Shown: positions 40,725 through 48,628 of the stretch, piece after piece
How the letters are laid out: each line of letters starts with the position of its first letter
Position numbering within the stretch: the first letter of the stretch is position 1
Assembly: GCF_017355265.1 (NCBI RefSeq)
Contig: NZ_JADIJQ010000020.1
Span: 1 to 52,617 of the forward strand
Direction of reading: 5' to 3'
DNA from: Tessaracoccus sp. SD287
Lineage (GTDB): Bacteria; Actinomycetota; Actinomycetes; Propionibacteriales; Propionibacteriaceae
DNA: 52,617 bases
Notes under the pieces: model-generated
What the model was told of the DNA's origin: nothing
The model's database searches: none
Seen by the model: only the letters and a program-made list of their open reading frames with translations
Program-made: the position numbers and the translations under genes

Positions 40725-41733
40725 GGCTTCCAGCTTCCTGTGCGGGAACGGCGGTGGTGACGGGCCAGGGCAACGCGTCGGTCAGGTTGACGTCGGCCCA
40801 GCGGGGCCCCTCACCCCAGATGAGCACCACCCGGGTCTCGTCGTCCGGGTCGCCGGAGCGGTGGATCTCGATGGTGAGCACCGAGTCGGCCAGGCCCTCG
40901 ACCAGTCCCAGGCCCCACTCGACCAGCGTCACCGAGGCGGCCATGGTCTCGTCCAGGTCAAGGTCGTCCACCTCGGCCGCCGAGCCGAGGCGGTAGGCGT
41001 CGACGTGCACCAGGTCGGGGCCGCCGCTGCGGGCGCGGTGCACCCGGCTGATCACGAAGGTGGGTGAGATGACCTGGCCCTCGACGTCCAGGCCGCGGGC
41101 CAGGCCCTGGGTCAGGGTGGTCTTGCCCGCGCCCAGTCCCCCGGCAGCCACCACCAGGTCACCGGCGCGCAGCAGCCCGGCGATCAGGGCACCCAGGTGC
41201 TGCATGGCGGGACCGTCGACGACCTCCACGCGCACGGGGAGCTCGCGAGCCATGATGTAGCCCAGGTCGACCTCACGGGCAATGCCGAAGCCGTGCCGCT
41301 GCCACATGCGCAGGTTCTCGGGGAACTCGCGCCGGGAGAGCAGTTCCACGTGGGTGGCCCCCATCTCGCCGGCGACCATCGCGCCAGCGCGAATGATGCT
41401 CGCGCCGACGCCGAACCGGCGGAACTCGGGCACCACGCTGACCCGGTGCATGCCGGCCACCCGGGAGCCGTCGGGTCGTTCCACGGGGGCGCTGATCTGC
41501 AGCGAGGCCGCTGGAACCCCGTCCACCTCAGCCAGCACGATCTCGCCGTCGACCAGGAACGTCCGGACGTCGGCGAGGGTGTCGGACAGGGCCGCCGCTG
41601 GCGGGTCAACGGGCGGGCGGGCCGCGAAGGCTGCCCTGACCACGCCGAGCACGGCGGCGGCGTCCTCGGGAGTGGCGAGTCGGATCACGACGTCTGGGTC
41701 ATGTCCTGCCACGGGTTGCGCCTGCTGATTCAC
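40717..41733 (-). CDS. tsaE: Fusion of GNAT acetyltransferase with t6A ATPase TsaE
   Basis: A 338-residue two-domain protein. The N-terminal half (about 15-163) is a GNAT acetyltransferase (VIRLATPEDAAAVLGVVRAA, HRVSVVPEFRRFGVGASII, WQRHGFG). The C-terminal half (about 165-320) is TsaE: P-loop GGLGAGKTTLTQGLARGL, SPTFVISRVH, VHVDAYRL and LVEWG. TsaE is the ATPase that drives the TsaB-TsaD cycle. TsaE alone is usually about 150 residues, so the GNAT part is an added domain rather than a start error; both are in one uninterrupted frame. The start is GTG 41733, 8 bases after TATGAT, so the mRNA may be leaderless. It is the first gene of the eight-gene run. Confidence 0.93.
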   Translation of the reverse strand: MNQQAQPVAGHDPDVVIRLATPEDAAAVLGVVRAAFAARPPVDPPAAALSDTLADVRTFLVDGEIVLAEVDGVPAASLQISAPVERPDGSRVAGMHRVSVVPEFRRFGVGASIIRAGAMVAGEMGATHVELLSRREFPENLRMWQRHGFGIAREVDLGYIMARELPVRVEVVDGPAMQHLGALIAGLLRAGDLVVAAGGLGAGKTTLTQGLARGLDVEGQVISPTFVISRVHRARSGGPDLVHVDAYRLGSAAEVDDLDLDETMAASVTLVEWGLGLVEGLADSVLTIEIHRSGDPDDETRVVLIWGEGPRWADVNLTDALPWPVTTAVPAQEAGSHA

Positions 41734-41741
41734 AACGACCC

Positions 41742-41747
41742 ATCATA
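41742..41747 (-). promoter_or_regulatory. Probable -10 element of the tsaE operon (leaderless)
   Basis: TATGAT on the minus strand, close to the consensus TATAAT, 8 bases before the GTG start of the GNAT-TsaE gene. No ribosome site is seen in between. A matching -35 box is not evident. Confidence 0.45.
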
Positions 41748-41753
41748 TGCCGG

Positions 41754-41802
41754 ACGCAGCACAGCTGCGCCGACCCGCGAGGGCCGACGCAGCTGTGTGC
41801 GT
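41754..41802 (-). terminator. Terminator after the DEAD-box helicase gene
   Basis: ACGCAGCACAGCTGCG pairs with CGCAGCTGTGTGCGT across an 18-base loop that can itself fold. It starts 10 bases after the helicase stop and lies upstream of the tsaE promoter, so it should separate the two units. Confidence 0.6.
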
Positions 41803-41812
41803 GGTGAACGTG

Positions 41813-44041
41813 TCAGTTGTCGCGGTTCCAGCCGCCGGCCTCGGCGACGCGGGGCTTGCCGTAGCCGCCCTTGTTGCCGCGGTAGCCGCCGCCGCTGCCG
41901 CTGCCGCCACGGTTGAAGCCGCCCCCACGGCTGCCGCCACGGTTGAAGCCGCCGCCGCGCTTGTTGTCGTAGCCGCCGCGGCCGCCCTCGGGGCGGGGAC
42001 GACGAGCAGTCTGGCGGGGTGCCACCAGGACCTTGAGCTGGTCATCGGTGATGGGCTCACCGGTGGGCTCGGCGGCGCCGGTCAGGTTGACCAGGGCCTC
42101 GTCGTCGGGGCGGATGTCGACGGGGTCGACCTTCACTCCGGTCGAGCCGATCATCCGCAGGGTCTGGCGACGCTGGTGCGGCAGCACGATCGAGATGACC
42201 GCACCCTCCGAACCGGCGCGCGCGGTACGACCGGCGCGGTGGGTGTAGTCCTTGCCATTCATCGGCGGATCGATCTGCAGCACCAGTGAGACCTCGTCGA
42301 CGTGGATGCCGCGGGCGGCGACGTCGGTGGCCACGAGCACCGGCAGGGTGCCCTCCTTGAAGGCGGCCAGCATCCGGGCGCGGGCGCCCTGGGTCAGGCC
42401 ACCGTGCAGGGACCCGGCCATCACGCCGGCCTCACGCAGCTGGGCGGCGACCCGGTCGGTGCCCAACTGGGTGCGGGCGAAGATGACGGTGCGGCCCTCG
42501 CGGTTGGCGATGCGTGCGGTGACCTCGACCTTGTCGTGGGGCTTCACCAGGAAGACCTCGTGGCGCATGGTGGTGACGCTGGCCTTGCCGGAGTCGACCT
42601 CGTGCAGGGCGGGGGTGTTCATGTACTTCTTGACCAGACGGTCAACGGCACCGTCCAGGGTGGCCGAGAAGAGCAGCTTCTGGCCGCCCTCGGAGACGGC
42701 GTCCAGCAGCGTGGTGACGGCCGGCATGAAGCCCAGGTCGGCCATGTGGTCGGCCTCGTCGAGCACGGTGATCTGCACGTTGGACAGGTCGGCGGCGCCC
42801 TGCTCGAGCAGGTCGATCAGGCGACCGGGGGTGGCCACCACGATGTCCACGCCCCTGTCAAAGGCCTTGGTCTGGGGTCCGTAGGGCATGCCGCCGGCGA
42901 CCAGCACCAGCTTGAGTCCCAGCGAGGCGGCCAGCGGCGAGAGCACGTCGGCAACCTGCAGCGCGAGTTCGCGGGTCGGGACCAGCACCAGGGCGCGAGG
43001 GGTGCGGCGACCGCCCTGGGTGTGGGTGGCCTCCGGGTCCTGCGAGAGGCGGGTGACGACCGGCAGGCTGAAGGCCAGGGTCTTGCCCGAACCGGTGCGT
43101 GCCCGTCCGAGCACGTCGCGACCGGCCAGGGCGTCCGGAATGGTCGCGACCTGGATCGGGAAGGGCTCGTTGATGCCGCGCTTGGTCAGCATGGCGACGA
43201 TCTCGTCGGGCAGGCCGAGGGTGCTGAAGCCACCCTCGTGGTCGACGCCGGAGGTGTCCAGGTCGACGACCTCTTCCTGCTGCCAGTCCATCTGGTCGAG
43301 GGCGGCGTCGTCGCTCGGGCGGTCGTTGCGCTCGAAGCGCGGACGATCATTGCGCTCGAAGCGCGGACGGTCGTTGCGCTCGAAGCGGGGACGGTCGTTG
43401 CGCTCAAAGCGGGGACGGTCGCTGCGCTCCTGGCGCGGGCGGTCGTTGCGGTCATAGCTGTTACCGGTGAACACGCGTCCACTCTCCTCACGGGCACGGA
43501 CATCGCCGCCCCAATGGCCATCACGGGCCGGACGCGGACGACGGTCGTCACGCTCAAAACGGGGGCGATCATCGCGCTGGGGGCGGTCGTCGCGGTTGAA
43601 GCTGCGCTGGGGACGGTCGTCCCGGTTGAAGCTGGGACGGTCGTTGCGGTCAAAGCTGCGCTGGGGACGATCATCCCGGTTGAAGCTGGGACGATCGTTG
43701 CGGTCAAAGCTGCGCTGGGGACGATCATCCCGGTTGAAGCTCGGACGATCGTTGCGGTCAAAGCTGCGCTGGGGACGATCATCCCGGTTGAAGCTGCGGG
43801 CCTGGTCGCCGTCGCGGCGCTCGCCACCGAAGCGGTCCTGGCGGGCGTCCCCGCCCTCGCGATTCCACCGGGGCGCAAAGGTGTTCTCGCGCTGGCCGCC
43901 GCGATTGCGGGGGCCCAGACCATTCTGGGTGCGCTCGGCAGCCGACCAACGCTTCTTGGGGGTGCCGTCGGCCTTGTGCGACTTGGCGGGGCGGTTCTTG
44001 GCGGACTTGGGGCCGCGCTTGGGGGTCTTGTCTGAAGACAT
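41813..44041 (-). CDS. DEAD-box RNA helicase with repetitive RGG/RND-rich tails
   Basis: An ATP-dependent RNA helicase of 742 residues. The two-domain core shows the Q motif (NEPFPIQVATIPDAL), motif I ARTGSGKT near 310, motif II VLDEADHMAD near 427, SAT as FSATLD, and motif VI HRAGRTARAG. The N-terminal 255 residues are low-complexity, with an 18-residue unit (RDDRPQRSFDRNDRPSFN) repeated three times and a further partial copy, and an 8-residue unit (DRPRFERN) repeated four to five times. The C-terminal 60 residues are RGG/GYG-rich. Such tails bind RNA and can promote condensate formation in other helicases. The start ATG has AAAGGA 7 bases upstream. It resembles RhlE/DeaD-type helicases of ribosome assembly or RNA decay. 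Confidence 0.92.
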   Translation of the reverse strand: MSSDKTPKRGPKSAKNRPAKSHKADGTPKKRWSAAERTQNGLGPRNRGGQRENTFAPRWNREGGDARQDRFGGERRDGDQARSFNRDDRPQRSFDRNDRPSFNRDDRPQRSFDRNDRPSFNRDDRPQRSFDRNDRPSFNRDDRPQRSFNRDDRPQRDDRPRFERDDRRPRPARDGHWGGDVRAREESGRVFTGNSYDRNDRPRQERSDRPRFERNDRPRFERNDRPRFERNDRPRFERNDRPSDDAALDQMDWQQEEVVDLDTSGVDHEGGFSTLGLPDEIVAMLTKRGINEPFPIQVATIPDALAGRDVLGRARTGSGKTLAFSLPVVTRLSQDPEATHTQGGRRTPRALVLVPTRELALQVADVLSPLAASLGLKLVLVAGGMPYGPQTKAFDRGVDIVVATPGRLIDLLEQGAADLSNVQITVLDEADHMADLGFMPAVTTLLDAVSEGGQKLLFSATLDGAVDRLVKKYMNTPALHEVDSGKASVTTMRHEVFLVKPHDKVEVTARIANREGRTVIFARTQLGTDRVAAQLREAGVMAGSLHGGLTQGARARMLAAFKEGTLPVLVATDVAARGIHVDEVSLVLQIDPPMNGKDYTHRAGRTARAGSEGAVISIVLPHQRRQTLRMIGSTGVKVDPVDIRPDDEALVNLTGAAEPTGEPITDDQLKVLVAPRQTARRPRPEGGRGGYDNKRGGGFNRGGSRGGGFNRGGSGSGGGYRGNKGGYGKPRVAEAGGWNRDN
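43320..43439 (-). repeat. In-frame 24-bp tandem repeat in the helicase gene
   Basis: Five adjoining 24-base units (plus-strand form CGGTCGTTGCGCTCGAAGCG plus four bases), encoding the octapeptide DRPRFERN. Four units are nearly identical and the fifth is diverged. Being a multiple of three, gain or loss of units keeps the frame. Confidence 0.85.
43601..43798 (-). repeat. In-frame 54-bp tandem repeat in the helicase gene
   Basis: Three complete 54-base units (43601, 43655, 43709) and a partial fourth at 43763, each encoding RDDRPQRSFDRNDRPSFN. Units differ by only a few bases, so they are recent or kept alike by recombination. A diverged unit also precedes them at about 43560. Confidence 0.85.
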
Positions 44042-44659
44042 GGGTGAGTCCTTTTCGCCCTGGGGCGGTCAACCGCGACGGGGCGGCATGGTGACATCAC
44101 CGGCCACGGGGGGCCGGCGACACGGTCAGTTGCACGACGAAGTACCAACGAATGTTGGTGGCGTCTGTGCCAGGGAATCTCGGCGCAGCCTCACTGAGGT
44201 ACTGCCATGCCGAAAGGTGGTGTTGGGCGAATTCGTCGCTTGTCCCTCGTCCCCAGCGTGTGGAGATCCCTGCAACTGATTCGCATCGCCGACGGAAGTC
44301 ATTTCCATCAGGCGGACCGGACATCGGGTCCGTAACGTCTACCTACTCTAGCTTGTCGGGCCGGGTTCGGCGAAATCGGACGCGGTGACCCCACCAACGC
44401 CTGCCGTCCTCGCCGCGCCACCGGACATTGTGCCCTCAGGGCCACCAACGCTGCCCTCCTCGCCCGCTGAGGCGGACATTGTGCCCCGGGGCCACGAATG
44501 CCTGCTGGCCTCCCCCGGATCGCCGGACATGGTGACCGGGTGCCGGATTCTCCGGCGTTCACCTGTCGGCAGGCGCCCCCACCGAGCCGTCGGCGTTCAC
44601 CGCCGGCCGGTCGTCGACGCCACGGTCACCGACAGGTCGCACGGGTGCGCCGATTGCCC
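44042..44659. other. Long intergenic region: helicase leader plus tandem repeats
   Basis: No convincing gene. The part next to the helicase (44042-44340) is probably a long 5' leader: the best -10 candidate on the minus strand is TAGAGT near 44347-44352, almost 300 bases before the start. It contains a small palindrome ACCAAC-GAAT-GTTGGT at 44150. The middle (44391-44540) holds imperfect 50-base tandem repeats. The last part (44541-44659), just beyond the glycosyltransferase stop, is GC-rich with short hairpins. Small open frames are present but lack ribosome sites and coding bias. Confidence 0.5.
44391..44540. repeat. Imperfect 50-bp tandem repeats in the intergenic region
   Basis: Three head-to-tail units of 51, 50 and 49 bases at 44391, 44442 and 44492. 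Each starts CCACCAACG or CCACGAATG and ends near GGACATTGTGCCC or GGACATGGTGACC. Units 1 and 2 are the closest pair. At the unit 2/3 boundary the sequence ATTGTGCCCCGGGGCCACG reads as a near-palindrome, so each boundary may fold as a hairpin. Unit lengths are not multiples of three, which argues against a coding role. Confidence 0.65.
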
Positions 44660-45811
44660 TCAGAGCGCGGTGATCAGCGGTTGCGGCACCGACGACTGCG
44701 AGGCGGTGCGAATGGCGTGCTCGTAGTGGCCCACCAGTTGGGTGCACAACGCCGACCAGGTCCTGGTGCGGACGGTCTCGCGACAGGTCCTGGCGAAGGC
44801 GGCCCGCTTGGCGTCGTCCCCGACCAGGTCGGCGACGTAGGCGCGCAGCCCCTGCAGGTCGCCCGGCTCGTAGAGCCACCCGGTGTGCGAGGGGGTGACC
44901 AGGTCAATGGGTCCACCGCGGCGCGGCGCCACCACCGGGACACCGGAGGCCTGCGCCTCCTGGATGGTCTGGCCGAAGGTCTCCAGTTCCCCGGTGTGGA
45001 CGAACACGTCGAAGCTGGCCAGTGACACCGCCAGGTCCTCGCCGGTCTTGGGGCCGGTGAAGATCGCGTCGGGAAGGCTCGCCTTCAGCTCGTCCTGCAA
45101 GGGGCCACCCCCGATGATGACCAGCCGGGTGTCCGGCAGGTCGGCCAGCACGCGCAGGTCCTCGACCCCCTTCTCGGGGGCCAGCCGTCCCATGTAGCCG
45201 ACGATCTTCTCACCCCCGGGTGCCCACTCGCGGCGCAACTCGTCCGACCGCTTGTCGGGGTGGAAGCGCACCGAGTCGACGCCGCGCGCCCAGATGCCCA
45301 CGCGCGGAATGCCCTGCTTGACCAACTGGTCGCGGGCCACCGTCGAGGGGGCGAAGTTGAGGGTGGCCAGGGAATGCGTCAGCCGCAGCCGGCGCCAGAA
45401 GACCGGCTCCAGGTGGGGTGCGCCGTACCGCGCGGCGTAGGTGGCCAGGTCGGTCTGGTAGATCGCGACGCTCGGCAGACCGAGGTGCGCGGTGGCCAGT
45501 GCCGCCTTGTAGCCCATCATGAACGGGGCAGCCAGGTGCACGACGTCGGGTCCGTGGTCGTCCAGGATCTTGGCCATGGCAAAGGTGGTGGTGCCCACCA
45601 CCCGGACGTCCGCGTACCCGGGCAGGCCCACCGAGGGCAGCGCGATCACCGGGTAGCCGAGGTACTGCTTCGGCGTCCTGCCGACGTCCTGTGGCGCCAC
45701 CACGAAGGCGTCGTGGCCGGTGGCGCGCAGGTGCTCAAGCACTCGCAGGACCGAATTGGTCACGCCATTCACCTGAGGTAGGAATGACTCCGCAATGATG
45801 GCAACCCGCAT
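44660..45811 (-). CDS. Glycosyltransferase family 4
   Basis: A 383-residue GT-B glycosyltransferase. The N-terminal acceptor domain starts VAIIAESFLPQVNGVTNSVL with the Gly loop typical of GT4, and the donor domain has GYMGRLAPEKGVEDL, RLVIIGGGPLQDEL and the EX7E motif in ELETFGQTIQEAQASG. The overall pattern is close to actinobacterial mannosyltransferases that act on glycolipids (PimB/MgtA-type), so GDP-mannose transfer to a membrane lipid is a reasonable guess but not shown. The ATG 45811 is 7 bases after TAGACT, suggesting a leaderless mRNA. It is a single gene between the intergenic repeats and the FadR-type regulator. Confidence 0.88.
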   Translation of the reverse strand: MRVAIIAESFLPQVNGVTNSVLRVLEHLRATGHDAFVVAPQDVGRTPKQYLGYPVIALPSVGLPGYADVRVVGTTTFAMAKILDDHGPDVVHLAAPFMMGYKAALATAHLGLPSVAIYQTDLATYAARYGAPHLEPVFWRRLRLTHSLATLNFAPSTVARDQLVKQGIPRVGIWARGVDSVRFHPDKRSDELRREWAPGGEKIVGYMGRLAPEKGVEDLRVLADLPDTRLVIIGGGPLQDELKASLPDAIFTGPKTGEDLAVSLASFDVFVHTGELETFGQTIQEAQASGVPVVAPRRGGPIDLVTPSHTGWLYEPGDLQGLRAYVADLVGDDAKRAAFARTCRETVRTRTWSALCTQLVGHYEHAIRTASQSSVPQPLITAL

Positions 45812-45818
45812 GCTGGGC

Positions 45819-45824
45819 AGTCTA
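45819..45824 (-). promoter_or_regulatory. Probable -10 element of the glycosyltransferase gene (leaderless)
   Basis: TAGACT on the minus strand, 7 bases before the ATG, identical in sequence and distance to the element before guaA. No ribosome site lies between. Confidence 0.4.
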
Positions 45825-45888
45825 GCGTCGGGCCGCCCGCAGCCCCGCTCCCCTCAGCGTGGCGTCGATGAACACCAGGTGACACGCC

Positions 45889-46635
45889 TCAACGCGACTG
45901 TTCCAGCACCCGACGCAGGGGCGCGTAGTGCGTCAGCACCGCAGCTCGGTAGGCTGCCACGTCGCCGGCGACCACGGCCGCCAACATTGCCCCATGGGCG
46001 TCGACGGTCGTGCGAATGTCGTCGGGCTCGGGAATTCCCAGTTGCGGCACCACGACGGTGTGCACCTCCCACAACGCCCCCACCAATTGGCGCACCAGAT
46101 CATTGCCGGCCTGACGCAGCAACAATTCATGGAAAGCCCGGTCGGTCTCCAGGAATGGTGACCCATTGGCGGATTCCGCACGCATCTGGTCGACCAGGGC
46201 CTGCAACTCGGCGGTGTCCTGGCCGCGATAGTTCTCCACCAGCGGCTCGGCGGCCAACAAGTCGATGCCCTGGCGGAGCTCGACGACCTCCCGCAGGGTG
46301 GTCAGCCCACCCCCGGGATTCAACAGGCTGCGAAACACCAGTCCGTTGACGAAGGGGGCCAGGGACAAGCCCCCCACCGTGGTGCCATGGCCATGGCGGA
46401 CGTCGACGATGTCCAGCGACACCAGGGTGCGAATGGCCTCCCGGACCGAGGAACGCGAGACCCCCAGCGAGGAACACAGTTCGGCTTCTGTCGGCAACGG
46501 GTCCCCGGGCGCCAGTCCCCGCTCCAGGATGTACGCCTTGATGGCCTCGACGGCCGACAGGCCAGCACCCGGACGCGTGACGACCGTTCGCGCAGTGCCG
46601 TTGAGCGCTTCGTCGTCTGCTGGCTTCCTTGCCAT
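45889..46635 (-). CDS. FadR/GntR-family transcriptional regulator
   Basis: A 248-residue repressor-type regulator. The winged-helix GntR domain (about 25-95) reads AYILERGLAPGDPLPTEAEL and LGVSRSSVREAIRTL. The C-terminal all-helical FCD domain (about 110-240) shows EVVELRQGIDLLAAEP, the metal-ligand pattern TDRAFHELLLRQAGN and a later His in VDAHGAML. The ATG 46635 has AAGGAAGGG 6 bases upstream. It is divergent from the ABC importer operon, and a near-perfect palindrome lies in the shared intergenic region, so it is the likely local regulator. The effector is unknown; FCD proteins bind small acids or amino acids. Confidence 0.93.
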   Translation of the reverse strand: MARKPADDEALNGTARTVVTRPGAGLSAVEAIKAYILERGLAPGDPLPTEAELCSSLGVSRSSVREAIRTLVSLDIVDVRHGHGTTVGGLSLAPFVNGLVFRSLLNPGGGLTTLREVVELRQGIDLLAAEPLVENYRGQDTAELQALVDQMRAESANGSPFLETDRAFHELLLRQAGNDLVRQLVGALWEVHTVVVPQLGIPEPDDIRTTVDAHGAMLAAVVAGDVAAYRAAVLTHYAPLRRVLEQSR

Positions 46636-46801
46636 GGCTGGCCCTTCCTTTACGCTGCGCAGTCACTCTGACTGCGAACCTTCGCCGGCGCACGCCCGGG
46701 CGGGCGCCCCACTGCTGCGTGACCTCATCGTGACCTGGGAGTCGCGCCGTCGGCTTGACCCGTGGTCCCTCCGGAATCTACAGTCATCCTAACGTACATC
46801 A

Positions 46802-46821
46802 GACATCAGACGTCCGATGTC
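46802..46821. promoter_or_regulatory. Putative operator for the FadR-type regulator
   Basis: GACATCAGACGTCCGATGTC is a 20-base palindrome with 18 of 20 positions symmetric. It lies between the divergent regulator and importer genes, 6 bases downstream of a TAACGT hexamer (46790-46795) that could be the importer -10. A repressor there would block the start site. FadR/GntR sites are typically short palindromes of this kind. Confidence 0.55.
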
Positions 46822-46893
46822 GGGCGGGATCTCCATGGTGGCGAATCCCGTCCGCGGCCCCGGCCGCATTGCACTGTCGCAAAGGAGCCTCAC

Positions 46894-48519
46894 ATGCAGT
46901 CCCCCATCCAGGAGCCGCGTTCACGGCGGGCATTCTTCAACTTGACGGCCTCGATCGGCGCAGCCGCCGGCCTCGCGGCCACCCTGTCGGCCTGCGCGCC
47001 TGACGGCTCCGGCTCGACCAGCACCACCTCCGCCGCGACCGCGGCGGGTTCGGCCAGCGCCGACGGCACCATCAAGGCCGCCATCAGCTACGAGCTGGGC
47101 ACCAACGGCTACGACCCGATGACCACCAGCGCCGCGCTGACGGTCGCCGTCAACTGGCACACCCTCGAGGGCCTCACCGAGATCGACCCGGCGACCCGCA
47201 AGACCTATGCCGCCCTGGCCAAGGAACTGCCCTCGGCCGACGGCACCACCGTCGACGTCGCCCTGCGTGACGGAGCGGTCTTCCACGACGGCACCCCGGT
47301 CACCGCCGAGGACGTGGTCTACTCCTTCGAACGTGTTCTCGACGTTGCCAACGCGTCCCTGTACCGACAGTTCATCCCGTTCATCGACAAGGTCGCCAAG
47401 AAGGACGAGACCACCGTCACCTTCACCCTCAAGCACCCCACCGGCGTCTTCGCCGACCGTCTCGCGGTCGTCAAGATCGTCCCCAAGGCCGCCGTGGAGA
47501 AGGACAAGAAGGCCTTCGACGCCAACCCCGTCGGCACCGGCCCGTGGAAGATGACCGACAACGGGGCCACCTCCAAGAAGATCGTCTTCGAGCGCTTCGA
47601 CGACTACACCGGCCCCAACAAGGCACGGGCCAAGGCCATGGAGTGGCAGATCATTCCTGACGCCTCGACGCGCACCAACGCCATCCAGTCCAAGAGCGTC
47701 CAGGCCATTGACTCGGTGCCCTACCTGTCGATCGACCAACTCAAGGCCAGCGCCCAGGTGGAGTCGGCCCAGGGCTTCGGCCTGCTGTTCGCCATGTTCA
47801 ACAACAGCGCCAACAACCCCTTCGCGAACCAGAAGAACCGTCAGGCGTTCCTCTACGCCATCGACATGAACAAGGTCATCGCCACCGGCATGCTCGGCCA
47901 GGCCGAGGCCGCCACCTCGTTCCTGCAGTCGTCCCACCCCGAGTACCAGAAGGCGTCGACCGTCTACGCACTGGATGCCGACAAGGCCAAGAGCCTGTTC
48001 GCCGAGACGGGTCTGAAGAAGTTCCGGATGCTGTGCACCGACCACGACTGGGTCCAGAAGGTCACCCCGATCATCCAGGAGTCGCTGAAGGCTGTCGGCA
48101 TCGAGGTCAGCTTCGAGCAGAAGAAGTCCGCCGACGTCTACAACACCATCGACAGCGACCCCAACGCCTTCGACGTGGTCATCGCCCCCGGCGACCCCTC
48201 GGTCTTCGGCAACGACCCCGACCTGCTGGTCCGCTGGTGGTACGCGGGTGACGTGTGGACCGACAAGCGCATGCACTGGAAGGGCAGTGAGTCCTACACC
48301 ACGGTGCAGGGCCTGCTCAAGAAGGGCATTGAGGCCACCGACAAGGCCGCCCAGAAGGCGACCTGGGGCGAACTGTTCAACGTCCTCTCCGACAATGTCC
48401 CGCTCTACCCGCTGTTCCACCGCAAGGCGCCCACCGCGTGGGACGCCTCGTCGCTGGTCGACTTCAAGCCGATCCCGGTCACGGGGCTGAGCTTCCAGAA
48501 CGTCGCCTCGACCAAGTAG
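46894..48519 (+). CDS. ABC transporter substrate-binding lipoprotein (family 5)
   Basis: A 541-residue extracellular solute-binding protein of the oligopeptide/dipeptide/nickel class. The signal is a Tat-like lipoprotein signal: SRRAFFNL with twin Arg at 11-12, a hydrophobic core and the lipobox LSAC with Cys34. The mature protein shows VALRDGAVFHDGTPVTAEDV and VGTGPWKM, both family landmarks. The ATG 46894 is chosen for the AAAGGAG 6 bases upstream and the signal; an in-frame start at 46762 would place about 44 unrelated residues ahead of it. It is the first gene of the importer operon. The ligand, peptide or other, cannot be told. Confidence 0.93.
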   Translation: MQSPIQEPRSRRAFFNLTASIGAAAGLAATLSACAPDGSGSTSTTSAATAAGSASADGTIKAAISYELGTNGYDPMTTSAALTVAVNWHTLEGLTEIDPATRKTYAALAKELPSADGTTVDVALRDGAVFHDGTPVTAEDVVYSFERVLDVANASLYRQFIPFIDKVAKKDETTVTFTLKHPTGVFADRLAVVKIVPKAAVEKDKKAFDANPVGTGPWKMTDNGATSKKIVFERFDDYTGPNKARAKAMEWQIIPDASTRTNAIQSKSVQAIDSVPYLSIDQLKASAQVESAQGFGLLFAMFNNSANNPFANQKNRQAFLYAIDMNKVIATGMLGQAEAATSFLQSSHPEYQKASTVYALDADKAKSLFAETGLKKFRMLCTDHDWVQKVTPIIQESLKAVGIEVSFEQKKSADVYNTIDSDPNAFDVVIAPGDPSVFGNDPDLLVRWWYAGDVWTDKRMHWKGSESYTTVQGLLKKGIEATDKAAQKATWGELFNVLSDNVPLYPLFHRKAPTAWDASSLVDFKPIPVTGLSFQNVASTK

Positions 48520-48543
48520 GCACCACCAGCAGCACCCCCGGAC

Positions 48544-48577
48544 GGCCGGCACCCACACCCCACTGCGGGTGCCGGCC
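48544..48577 (+). terminator. Intra-operon hairpin between binding protein and permease genes
   Basis: A perfect 11-bp stem GGCCGGCACCC/GGGTGCCGGCC with a 12-base loop, 25 bases after the binding-protein stop and about 50 before the permease start. Such hairpins often act as partial terminators or 3' stabilisers so that the binding protein is made in excess. There is no T tract. Confidence 0.5.
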
Positions 48578-48628
48578 CCAGGGCCGCGGACCCCCACCGC
48601 GGCTGCACCCAACCAAGGAGTTGCCACC

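Noticed and set aside
42302..44035. Long plus-strand open frame opposite the DEAD-box helicase
   Set aside because: It is the mirror of a high-GC, repeat-rich real gene. It has no ribosome site, no recognisable domain and low-complexity residues typical of antisense frames.
44391..44540. A short CRISPR array
   Set aside because: Units are imperfect over their full length with no split into identical repeats and unique spacers, and no cas gene is in the window.
44308..44562. Small minus-strand open frames crossing the 50-bp repeats
   Set aside because: No ribosome site. The unit lengths (51, 50, 49) shift frame between repeats, which argues against a repeated peptide.
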